Source of the DNA: Daejeonella sp. H1SJ63
GTDB lineage: Bacteria; Bacteroidota; Bacteroidia; Sphingobacteriales; Sphingobacteriaceae
DNA length: 64,000 nucleotides
Reading direction: 5' to 3'
Assembly: GCF_029360775.1 (NCBI RefSeq)
Contig: NZ_JARKMZ010000007.1
Coordinates: forward strand, 1-64,000
Made by a program: the position numbers and the translations under genes. The notes under the pieces are model-generated. The model was not told the origin of the DNA. It saw only the letters and a list, made by a program, of their open reading frames with translations, and searched no databases. Shown piece by piece: positions 28,726 to 38,000 of this stretch (positions are counted from its first letter, which is position 1; each line of letters starts with the position of its first letter).

Positions 28726-29628
28726 TTGAAATTGAAAAAAATTTCCATAATCAGCATCAATTTTAATCAGCCTGCACTAACTGAAGATTTTCTTAGTTCT
28801 GTGGCAACTGTTTGCACTTACCCGAATCTGGAAATTATTATTGTCGACAATGGAAGCAGCACTGATCCTTGCCCGGCATGGAGAGAGAAATATCCCCGGA
28901 TCCGATTCATTCGCTCGGAGAAAAACCTGGGTTTTGCCGGTGGCAACAACCTGGCCATCAGGGAAGCAAAGGGCGAGTACCTGTTTTTGGTGAATAATGA
29001 TACTGAATTTAGCCGCGGACTAATCGAAAAGCTGGCAGATGTGCTTAACCAAAACCCTGAAGTGGGAATTGTGAGTCCGAAAATCCGTTATTTCGATAAA
29101 CCTGATACCATTCAATATGCCGGATATACAGCAATGAATTATAATACCGGCAGAAATAAATGTATCGGCCAATTTGAAAAAGACAGAGGGCAATACGACC
29201 ATTCCAAAGGCCCTACAGCTTATATTCACGGAGCTGCTATGATGTTCAGAAGAGAGCTTACCGAAAAAGCAGGCCTAATGAATGAAAGCTTCTTTTTATA
29301 CTACGAAGAAATGGATTGGTGTGAACGAATTAAGCGAAGCGGCTATCAGATATGGATCGAACCCCAGGCACTGATCTACCACAAAGAATCAATATCTGTA
29401 GGGCATAAAAGTGCCCTGAAAGAATATTATATGACACGGAACAGGATTCTGTTTATTCGCAGAAATGCTCCGGCTCTATCCCGGATAATATTTTTTTTTC
29501 ATTTTGTTTTTCTGGTGTCGCCAAGAAATATCCTGAGTTATATTTTTCAGGGAAGGATGGATTTATTAAAAGCATTCAGGAGGGGAGCTGCAGATGGAAT
29601 TGAAGCTTTTGGAACTACTGAGTATTGA
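28726..29628 (+). CDS. GT2 glycosyltransferase, rhamnosyltransferase-like
   Basis: A GT-A enzyme of the WbbL/rhamnosyltransferase-like GT2 group. Visible blocks are ISIISINFNQPALTEDFL, LEIIIVDNGSS, NLGFAGGNNLAIREAKGEYLFLVNNDTEF (NND in the DxD position) and FFLYYEEMDWCERIKRSGY (acceptor/base region), ending with a hydrophobic C-terminus. The frame begins with TTG at 28726, and a second TTG two codons on is equally possible; no ATG lies near, so a non-ATG start is likely. It opens the second polysaccharide block and is followed after 122 bases by another GT2. The donor sugar is not known. Confidence 0.85.
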   Translation: MKLKKISIISINFNQPALTEDFLSSVATVCTYPNLEIIIVDNGSSTDPCPAWREKYPRIRFIRSEKNLGFAGGNNLAIREAKGEYLFLVNNDTEFSRGLIEKLADVLNQNPEVGIVSPKIRYFDKPDTIQYAGYTAMNYNTGRNKCIGQFEKDRGQYDHSKGPTAYIHGAAMMFRRELTEKAGLMNESFFLYYEEMDWCERIKRSGYQIWIEPQALIYHKESISVGHKSALKEYYMTRNRILFIRRNAPALSRIIFFFHFVFLVSPRNILSYIFQGRMDLLKAFRRGAADGIEAFGTTEY

Positions 29629-29750
29629 GTTTGAGATGAATAATTTGAGATGAACAGCACTACCAAGCAAAGAACAAAGAGCCGGGAGCACAAACATTTA
29701 GTACTGATCCGATTTAGCAGCCTTTAATCTAAATACTAACAAAAAAAAGA

Positions 29751-30926
29751 ATGAAAACCGCATTCTGGACCAGTATTTTCATCATATTCTATACCTATTT
29801 AGGTTACGGAATTTTGCTTTATGTACTGATACTTATCAAAAGAATGTTCAGCGGTAAAATAGCTTCAGGAAGTGCGAATGAAAAACGGCTCCCCTCCTGT
29901 ACCCTGGTTATCGCAGCCTATAACGAAGAAGCCTTTATCAGGGAGAAGATAAAAAATACCCTTTCGCTGCGCTATCCGGAAGGAAAACTCAATATCCTTT
30001 TCATCACAGACGGATCAACTGATCGTACTCCCGATATCTTAAGGGAATTTCCCGGAGTTAAACTTCTTCATGAGCCGGAACGCAAGGGGAAAGTGGCCGC
30101 AATACATCGTGCTGTAGAACAGGTTAATACTGAGATCATCATTTTTACGGATGCCAATACTCTTTTAAACAAAGATGCTCTCATCTATATTGCTGAACAT
30201 TATGAAGATCCTAAAACCGGAGCAGTTGCCGGCGAAAAACGGGTTCATCAGGAAGAAAAAGCAGATGCTGGCAGTACAGGAGAAGGTTTTTACTGGAAAT
30301 ATGAATCACAACTAAAGCGATGGGACTCAGAACTTTACTCAGTAGTTGGTGCTGCAGGTGAACTTTTCAGCGTTCGACGTCAGCTTTATCAGCCCGTCCC
30401 GGATGATACCATTCTCGATGATTTTATGATCTCGATGCTGATTGCCGCAAAACATTACCGGATAGTTTATGAACCCCGTTCTTATGCTGTTGAACAAGCA
30501 TCGGCAAATATCAGTGAAGAACTAAAACGAAAGGTAAGGATCGCTGCCGGGGGAATACAGTCTATTCTGCGGCTGAAAAACCTGCTTAATATTTTCAGAT
30601 ACGGAATCCTAAGCTTTCAGTATATCAGCCACAGGGTATTGCGCTGGACGATCACTCCTTTTCTTCTGATTCTTGTTATACTGCTGAATGCAAAACTTTG
30701 TTTTCATAGCAGTGAATTAATTTACCCTCTTTTATTCAGCGGACAAATTGCTTTTTATCTGCTTGCCTTATTTGGAATGATCTTTGAACATAAAAAAATC
30801 AGAATAAAAATATTTTTCGTTCCTTATTACTTCTGTATTATGAACTATGCTGTACTGGCCGGAATAAAGCGTTATATCTACAGACAACAAAGTGCAATAT
30901 GGGAGAAAGCTTCAAGAAAAAGCTAA
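29751..30926 (+). CDS. Membrane-bound GT2 glycosyltransferase
   Basis: A cellulose-synthase-like GT2 enzyme with an N-terminal helix (residues 5-30), a GT-A domain (LPSCTLVIAAYNEEAFI, ITDGSTDRTPDIL, IIFTDANTLLN, DDTILDDFMISMLI, RKVRIAAGGIQSIL) and three C-terminal membrane spans. The DAN triad at the metal site and the RKVRIAAG block in place of a strict QxxRW are common in poly-GlcNAc-synthase-like and related enzymes. It likely acts on a membrane-bound acceptor. A 150-base gap without evident features separates it from the arylsulfotransferase-like gene. Confidence 0.85.
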   Translation: MKTAFWTSIFIIFYTYLGYGILLYVLILIKRMFSGKIASGSANEKRLPSCTLVIAAYNEEAFIREKIKNTLSLRYPEGKLNILFITDGSTDRTPDILREFPGVKLLHEPERKGKVAAIHRAVEQVNTEIIIFTDANTLLNKDALIYIAEHYEDPKTGAVAGEKRVHQEEKADAGSTGEGFYWKYESQLKRWDSELYSVVGAAGELFSVRRQLYQPVPDDTILDDFMISMLIAAKHYRIVYEPRSYAVEQASANISEELKRKVRIAAGGIQSILRLKNLLNIFRYGILSFQYISHRVLRWTITPFLLILVILLNAKLCFHSSELIYPLLFSGQIAFYLLALFGMIFEHKKIRIKIFFVPYYFCIMNYAVLAGIKRYIYRQQSAIWEKASRKS

Positions 30927-31076
30927 AACTGATTGATAATGAATAAGATTACAGGCCAGGATTCTTTTTGTTAATTTGTCTTATACTGAGTTTCATCAGG
31001 AAAAGACTTAGTTCAAAAAGTATAGCCCCGGAAATAATATAGAATCGAGAAGAATATCTGCAGAATTAAAATATTT

Positions 31077-32387
31077 ATGAATAAAAAAGTGCCTGTCTGG
31101 TTTGTTTTACTGATCATTTGGTTTGCAGCGGTCGGGATGATGATGTTTGGATGGGCCGTAGCTTATATCCATGAAGGCGGGCATTTGATAAGTGGCAAAC
31201 CGAAGACCATTATCCTTTCAATAGCCAAATTTCCTGCTTTGGTTAATACCAGCATCAGACAAGTCTTTGCAGATATGCCTGTAATCATTAAAGACAGATA
31301 CCCGGGTATCAGCGGGCTACAGCCGGCAGACAAAAACTATAGAGACAGCAGTTACCTTTTATTATCTGCATTTGATAAAGAAGCCGGACATTCTGCATTC
31401 CGTCTCATCCGGCTTTCAGACCAAAAGGTTTTACACAAATGGGTTCCTGACATCAGATATATCATGAAACTCCGCGATAAAGGCAGATCACTTTCAGAAC
31501 AAAGTAATATTGGTAACCTCGTCCTTTGGCATCCGCTTCCTTCGGCCGATGGTTCACTGATATTCAATACCGAAGATCGTTCGCTGATTAAGATAGACAG
31601 AAACTCAAAAGTATTATGGAGTCTTGACGGAATTTTTCACCATTCTCAGGAATTTGATGCTGAAGGTAATATCTGGGCCTCATCTGTAATTGAACAGAAT
31701 AAACCCTTCATTTCACGTTATTTCAAAGAATACCGTGATGATGCACTGGCTCAGATCTCGCCTGAAGGCACCCTTTTAAAGAAGCTTTCCATCAGTAAAA
31801 TATTGCTTGACAATGGCTACCGCGGACTCCTGTTTGGCATAGGTCCAATGGAAAAAGACCCAATCCATTTAAATGACATTCAGCCGGCCTTAAGTTCAGG
31901 CCCATACTGGGAGAAAGGCGATCTGCTGGTCAGTATCCGGAATAAAAGTACAGTTTTCCTGTATCGCCCCTCCACCAACAAAATCTTATGGCTCCAAACC
32001 GGCCCCTGGCTGAATCAGCATGATGCAGATTTCATAGATGATCACCGGATCAGCATTTTCGGGAATAACATTATCCGCAATGCTTCATACGACTTTATTG
32101 ACGGACATAATGAGGTCTATGTTTATGATTTCAGCAAAGCAGAACTGAGTACTCCCTATACAGAATTCCTGAAAAAAGCCAAAGTCAGAACCATGACCGG
32201 AGGACGTTCAGAGATCCTCCCCAATGGAGACGTATTTATTGAAGAAACAGATTTTGGCAGAATGCTAAGGGGGAATTCCAGGAATACGATATGGCAATAT
32301 GTTGAGCGTGTTGATGAAAATTCTGCATCGGTACTGGGCTGGAGCAGGATACTTAATCCCCTGCCTTTTACATTCTTAAATAACTAA
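31077..32387 (+). CDS. Arylsulfotransferase-family membrane-anchored protein
   Basis: One N-terminal membrane helix (about residues 7-28) precedes a beta-propeller of the arylsulfotransferase (ASST) type. Visible blocks include LVLWHPLPSADGSLIFN, KVLWSLDGIFHHSQEFDAEGNIW, WLNQHDADFIDDHRISIFGNN and ILPNGDVFIEE. Family members move sulfate between phenolic groups without PAPS, using histidines. Whether this one is catalytic is open, because the histidines would need structural alignment. Its position directly upstream of a PAPS sulfotransferase and an APS kinase supports a sulfation role on the periplasmic side. It ends two bases before the small membrane-peptide gene. Confidence 0.8.
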   Translation: MNKKVPVWFVLLIIWFAAVGMMMFGWAVAYIHEGGHLISGKPKTIILSIAKFPALVNTSIRQVFADMPVIIKDRYPGISGLQPADKNYRDSSYLLLSAFDKEAGHSAFRLIRLSDQKVLHKWVPDIRYIMKLRDKGRSLSEQSNIGNLVLWHPLPSADGSLIFNTEDRSLIKIDRNSKVLWSLDGIFHHSQEFDAEGNIWASSVIEQNKPFISRYFKEYRDDALAQISPEGTLLKKLSISKILLDNGYRGLLFGIGPMEKDPIHLNDIQPALSSGPYWEKGDLLVSIRNKSTVFLYRPSTNKILWLQTGPWLNQHDADFIDDHRISIFGNNIIRNASYDFIDGHNEVYVYDFSKAELSTPYTEFLKKAKVRTMTGGRSEILPNGDVFIEETDFGRMLRGNSRNTIWQYVERVDENSASVLGWSRILNPLPFTFLNN

Positions 32388-32389
32388 TT

Positions 32390-32566
32390 ATGCTAATCAC
32401 TATGATCCTCTATTTCATCTTTGCATATGTTGGTCCCGGTTTGGGAGGAGGCTTTATTGCCGCAGTGGCAGGAGTTTTGATTTCTATTTTCCTTGCTCTG
32501 TTTGCAATTTTATGGTATCCCTTTAAAAAGCTGATTCAAAAATTTAAAAAGAAGGAAGAAGAATAA
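32390..32566 (+). CDS. 58-residue membrane peptide in the sulfation module
   Basis: A reading frame encoding one or two hydrophobic segments with a glycine-rich kink (VGPGLGGGFIAAVAG), a second hydrophobic stretch (ISIFLALFAILWYPF) and a strongly basic/acidic tail (KKLIQKFKKKEEE). It starts two bases after the arylsulfotransferase-like gene, and its stop overlaps the sulfotransferase ATG as TAATG, which strongly suggests translational coupling and a real gene. No family is recognised. It may be an accessory subunit or membrane adaptor for the sulfotransferase. Confidence 0.7.
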   Translation: MLITMILYFIFAYVGPGLGGGFIAAVAGVLISIFLALFAILWYPFKKLIQKFKKKEEE

Positions 32567-34017
32567 TGGATCTGATTGCCAATGTCTATTTATTCATTAT
32601 TTTCTTTCTGCTGGCTATGGTGGCAGATCATCTTCCTTTCATCCTAACAGTAAAGCGGATAAACCAAACCAGCCGGGGTTCACTTGCAACCATACAATCT
32701 GAACTTATTGATGATGAGACCAAACAAAAAATACTGTTAAGCAACTCGCTGGCTATCCTGAAAAATTCTTTACTCATTATTGCATTAACCCTGTTCTTAG
32801 TGGCCCTTCTGGTTGCTGCCATTCAGGCCGGCACTCTTATAGAATCACTTAATCCATCCTTCCTGACTAATATACTGATCAGTACTACCGGCATCGCACT
32901 ATCGGTTATTGCCTTCGCCTCTTATTTTCTGATCAAAAAATCAATCTCAGCAAAAAGCAATTCAGATTATACATTTTCATCCAGACTCCTGCACAGAATC
33001 GCTTTACAATCGAAAGCTATGGCAGAGGTATCTTTTGAAATGGATAACAATTTTATCAATAAAAAAGGACCAGGCGTTTCGATAAGTCCTGTCTTTATTT
33101 CAGGGCTTGCCCGTTCAGGCACAACCATGCTGATGAGATATCTCTACGAAAGCGGGCAGTTCAGATCATTGACCTATCTGGATATGCCCTTTGTAATGAT
33201 GCCTAATGTCTGGAAAAAGCTCTCTTTCAGAAAAGTAACGGGAGAACTGAAAGAAAGAGCGCACAAGGATGGTATCATGGTCAGTTTTGAAAGTCCGGAG
33301 GCCTTCGAAGAAGTATTCTGGCGGGTATTTTGCGGAGACCAGTATATTGGGAAAGACCGGCTGGAACTTCAGAAAACAAGTAAATCTGTATCGAAAAAAT
33401 TCAGAGACTATATCCGCAATGTAATTCTTAGTGCTGAAAAACCGGAACAAAACAGATATTTGTCGAAAAACAACAATAATATTCTGCGTCTGCCGGGTTT
33501 ATTTGAAAGCTTTCCGGATGCCCGGTTGATTATACCGTTCAGAGATCCCCTGCAACATGCACTTTCACTCCTGAACCAGCATCTGCATTTTTCAGAAGTA
33601 CAGAGCAAAGACAAATTCTCTCTGGATTATATGAACTGGCTTGGACATTTTGAATTCGGACTTAATCAGAAACCGTTTCACTTTGCTGACAATGAAATCT
33701 TCCATAAAATGCATTCGGCCAATAAAATGTCATTAGATTTTTGGCTGCTGAGCTGGAAAAACTATTATAATTATGCCATAGAAAATGCCGGAGATAAAGC
33801 TCTGTTCCTCTCTTATGAAGAATTCTGCAAGTCGCCCGGCACCGTACTTTCAGTTTTATTCAGAGAGATCAGAGTAAATGCCAATGCAAATGATCTTAAG
33901 TCTTTTAAACCTTCAGAAAAACAGGTTGGCGAATATGATCAGGAACTATTGAAAGAGTGTCAGGGATTGTACAGGAAACTGTTAAACAGATTTAATATAT
34001 GGTATAAATCCAATTAA
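32566..34017 (+). CDS. Membrane-linked PAPS-dependent sulfotransferase
   Basis: N-terminal hydrophobic helices (about residues 5-25, 62-90 and 100-125) precede a cytosolic sulfotransferase domain. The 5'-phosphosulfate loop is SGLARSGTT (S179-T187), and the 3'-phosphate region is LIIPFRDPLQHALSLL. It would transfer sulfate from PAPS to a hydroxyl group, probably a glycan or lipid-linked sugar, at the inner membrane. Four to seven helices before a soluble sulfotransferase is uncommon. The APS kinase gene follows nine bases after its stop, so PAPS supply and use are encoded together. Confidence 0.88.
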   Translation: MDLIANVYLFIIFFLLAMVADHLPFILTVKRINQTSRGSLATIQSELIDDETKQKILLSNSLAILKNSLLIIALTLFLVALLVAAIQAGTLIESLNPSFLTNILISTTGIALSVIAFASYFLIKKSISAKSNSDYTFSSRLLHRIALQSKAMAEVSFEMDNNFINKKGPGVSISPVFISGLARSGTTMLMRYLYESGQFRSLTYLDMPFVMMPNVWKKLSFRKVTGELKERAHKDGIMVSFESPEAFEEVFWRVFCGDQYIGKDRLELQKTSKSVSKKFRDYIRNVILSAEKPEQNRYLSKNNNNILRLPGLFESFPDARLIIPFRDPLQHALSLLNQHLHFSEVQSKDKFSLDYMNWLGHFEFGLNQKPFHFADNEIFHKMHSANKMSLDFWLLSWKNYYNYAIENAGDKALFLSYEEFCKSPGTVLSVLFREIRVNANANDLKSFKPSEKQVGEYDQELLKECQGLYRKLLNRFNIWYKSN

Positions 34018-34026
34018 TAAGAGAAA

Positions 34027-34611
34027 ATGGCAGCACATGTGATAAGCCTTCAGGACAGGAAGGACCTACTGAAACAAAATCCTATCGTGATCTGGTTTAC
34101 CGGACTATCAGGATCAGGCAAGACCACTCTTTCTGACGCACTTGAAAAAGAACTGTTCATTCGCGGATTTAAAACTTATATTCTGGACGGAGACAAAATC
34201 AGAAACGGACTCTGTAAAGACCTTGGTTTCTCTGAAGACGATCGTACAGAAAACATTCGCAGGGTAGCTGAAGTGGCCGGTCTGATGATGGATTCAGGAC
34301 TGGTCGTTCTATCGGCATTTATAACTCCATTCGAAAAAGACAGAGGGATGATCAGAGAAATGATAGGATGTGAAAACCTGATCAGAGTATTTGTTGATTG
34401 TCCTTTAGAAATTTGCGAACAAAGAGACGTTAAAGGACTTTATAAAAAAGCAAGAAATGGCGAAATCAAAAAATTTACCGGCATCAGCTCGCCTTTCGAA
34501 ATACCTTTGGAATCAGACCTGGTATTAAAAACAGCCGAGCAGAGTAAAGAAACTCTTGTGGATATCCTGCTCGATTGTGTTCTTCCAAAAATCTGTTTAA
34601 ATGAACGTTAA
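34027..34611 (+). CDS. cysC: Adenylylsulfate (APS) kinase
   Basis: Phosphorylates adenylylsulfate to PAPS, the sulfate donor of sulfotransferases. The P-loop is GLSGSGKTT, followed by the APS-binding signature LDGDKIRNGLCKDLGFSEDDRTENIRR and the KGLYKKARNGEIKKFTGISSPFE block. At 194 residues it has the normal length of a stand-alone CysC. No sulfate adenylyltransferase (CysDN or Sat) lies in the window, so APS must come from elsewhere. Lying nine bases behind a sulfotransferase gene, it most likely serves glycan sulfation rather than cysteine synthesis. Confidence 0.95.
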   Translation: MAAHVISLQDRKDLLKQNPIVIWFTGLSGSGKTTLSDALEKELFIRGFKTYILDGDKIRNGLCKDLGFSEDDRTENIRRVAEVAGLMMDSGLVVLSAFITPFEKDRGMIREMIGCENLIRVFVDCPLEICEQRDVKGLYKKARNGEIKKFTGISSPFEIPLESDLVLKTAEQSKETLVDILLDCVLPKICLNER

Positions 34612-35013
34612 CCTTTAATTTAAGTTTGTTTTTTGAAAATTTAACTAAAATGGAATAAAGTCAAAGTTAAAATGAATAAACAATAATATTTAAGATATAA
34701 ATTTAACTTTAAGTAAAACTCACTATCTATCTTTAGGCAGCTTGAATTCTTCAAATAGCTGAAGAACAAATCATCTATGATGACAGGAGCGAAACGTAAC
34801 ATTTTTACATTAAAAGATTAGAAACTGATTTCTTAAAGCTGAAAACTAATTAAATTATTTTCAGGAAAAGCTGTACTTATAAATGATCGAATTGTTGTTG
34901 CAATCATAAACAGAATGAGGGAAAAGTGGCTTAAGGCTAATAATTCCTTTTAAATTTAACAGATTGAAACAATTTGTGTTCTTATTTACAGAAGCTCTAA
35001 AATAAATTCAATT
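34612..35013. other. AT-rich leader region before the NRPS gene
   Basis: About 400 bases without a coding frame. It is very AT-rich and includes a nine-base inverted repeat (AAAGTTAAA near 34663 with TTTAACTTT near 34702). This could be a promoter and leader for the NRPS gene, or a remnant. No consensus promoter could be fixed. Confidence 0.5.
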
Positions 35014-38000
35014 GTGACTACTGATATCAACCTGAATACTAAAAAGATGTATGTTCCGGCTACGGAATCACAACAGGAAATATGGATTTCCTGTCTCCTG
35101 GGAGGTGATGATGCCAGCCGTTCTTATAATCTTTCTGTCAGTCTGGATATTTCAGGTCCATTAAACCGTGAGTATCTCGAACAAAGTCTTCAGGAACTGA
35201 TTAACAGACATGAAGCCCTGCGCTGCGTTTTCACAGATGATGCTTCAGAGGTATGTATTCATCCGCAGCAGAATCTTATCTTATATTATGAAGATCTTGG
35301 CCAATCGTCAAAAGAGCAGCAACTCTCGGGCCTTGGTCTGTTCGTTAAACAAGAAACAAACACCGCATTCGATCTGACCAATGGTCCGCTGTATAATTTA
35401 TCCCTGTTCCGTCTGGCAGAAGATCGGCATGTTCTGGTATTCACAGCCCACCATATTATTTGTGATGGCTGGTCGATGGGACTTTTTCTGAAGGAACTTG
35501 GCGACCTGTATTCGGCTTATGTAAGGCATGAAACTCCCTCTCTGCCACATGCCGTGTCATGGATCCAATATGCCCTGAAGCAGAAAAAATTTTCGGGTTC
35601 AAAAGAATATCATAATCTCGGACAATTCTGGATCAGGCAATTTAAAGAGGGTGTCCCGGTTCTGGATATTCCTCCCGATTTCACACGACCTGCAAACAGA
35701 ACTACAAAAAGTGCCTGTTTTGACATTAAAGTTGATCATGTACTTCTGTCAGACATTAAAACATTAAGTACCAGCCAATCATGCAGCCTTCCCATTACTT
35801 TCAGAGCTGCATTTGAGATCATGCTTTACCAGGTAAGCGGACAGGATGAATTGGTGCTTGGCCTTCCTTCAGCAGGACAGCCTTTAACAGGAAATTATAG
35901 TCTGATGGGACATTGTGTCAATCTGCTGCCTTTAAAAAGCAAGCTACAGAGCGATTATTCATTTACAGAATATCTTAGAGAGCGCAAATTATCTACACTG
36001 GATGCATATGATCATCAGCAGTTCACTTTCGGCAGTCTGTTGAAAATACTCAATATCCCCCGCGACCCATCAAGAGTGCCATTAGTTTCTGCAGTATTCG
36101 GTATGGACGCAGGCATAAACAAGGCCTCGCATATGGAGGGGCTTAAAACAAAAGTGATTTACAATAAACGAGATTATGAAAATTTCGAACTGTTTGTCAA
36201 TACAACAGCTGAAGAAGAAGAATTCAAATTTGAATGGACCTATAATACCCAATTATTCAGGGAAGACAGCATACGGGCGATGTCTGACAGGTTTATTTCG
36301 ATCCTTTATACTGTAGTTAAAGATCCTGAAATTAAGATCAACGATTTACTGCAAAAGGGCTCTCCGGAAATTCAGATGGTATCTGCAGAATGGAATAACA
36401 CTGCTGCAGAATATCCCATAAACACTGCCGTTCATGAATTTGTTTCCAGAAATGCTGATCTCCTGCCGGATAAAATTGCATTAAAGTTTAACGACAAAAT
36501 TATCACATACAAAGAATTAAATGAACAGGCTAACAGACTTGCTGCGTATCTGATTAGTAAGGGTATAAAACATGGCGACAAGGTAGCATTGGCATTGGAT
36601 CGCTCAGAAAAAATGCTGATCTGTCTTTTGGCGATCATGAAATCCGGGGCAGCTTATATTCCTGTAGATCCTGATTACCCTAAAAAGCGTATTGAGTATA
36701 TGCTCAGGGATTCTGCTGCAGAGTTCCTGATCAGTTCAGGCAGGTATAAAGGCAATTTCATCATTGCAGATGTCAATGAGATCATCTTTGATGAGATTGA
36801 GGAGCAATTGAGCCAATATTCAGGCTCCGATCCTGGACTAAATGTTAAAGGCAATGATCTGGCCTATGTGATATACACCTCTGGTTCTACAGGGCAGCCA
36901 AAAGGTATCGCCATTGAGCACCATAGTCTGACAAATTTTCTGTGCAGCATGCAGAAAAAGCCCGGTATCAGTGCTGCAGATAAACTACTTGCAGTAACAA
37001 CTATCTCTTTTGACATTTCAGGCCTTGAGCTTTATCTGCCGCTGATTAGCGGTGCAGAGCTGCTGCTGACTGATGCTGAAACAGCGAAAGATGGGAGAGA
37101 ACTTCTCGATCTGATCAGAAAAGAAAGGGTAAGTATCCTGCAGGCTACTCCATCCACATGGAGAATGATGCTTGAAAGCAACTGGACTGAAAAACTTGAG
37201 TTGAAAGCACTCTGCGGTGGAGAAGCCCTGCCCAAAGATCTCGCAGAATCACTCCTGGCAAAATGCAGCTCACTCTGGAATATGTATGGGCCAACAGAAA
37301 CAACAATCTGGTCGGCTTTAAAGGAAATACGGGATACGAAAGACCCAATAAGCATCGGTAAACCAATTGATAATACCCAAATTTACATACTTGATCAGCA
37401 CCTCAATCCGGTTCCACAGGGAAATACCGGTGAAATTTATATCGGTGGTGAAGGTCTTGCCAGAGAATACCTGAATAAACCAGAACTGAGCTCCACTGGT
37501 TTTATTGCTTCACCGTTTAAGACAGGAAGTTCTTCCAGAATTTATCGTACCGGAGACCTTGGTAAATATTTACCCGACGGAGATATCATTTGCTATGGCA
37601 GAATTGATAATCAGGTAAAGATCAGAGGATACCGCATTGAATTAGGCGCCATTGAAGATGCTTTAAACACACAGCCGCTTGTTAAAGAATCGGCTGTTAT
37701 TGCAAGAGAAGACCGTCCGGGAGATCGGAGGCTTACTGCATACATAGTTTCTGAGTCTGCAGAAACAAATAAGGCACAGATTGAGAACTGGAAAAATGGA
37801 ATAAAAGAGGTTCTCCCTCCTTATATGATTCCGGGCGATTTTGTTATTCTCGATAAGCTTCCGCTCTTACCTAACGGAAAAACCGACAGGAAAGCACTTC
37901 CGAAACCGAATCAGATTTCAGATATCGGAAAAACTAAAGAACTGCCAAATACAGAACTTGAGAAGCTGATTTCAGGCATCTGGGAAGATATCCTGAAAAT

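Noticed and set aside
29630-29654. Two direct copies of TTTGAGATGAA after the GT2 stop codon
   Set aside because: Eleven bases in AT-rich DNA, two copies only, with no structure or coding role; likely slippage.
34663-34710. Nine-base inverted repeat before the NRPS gene
   Set aside because: Short arms, AT-rich and widely spaced; expected by chance in such composition.
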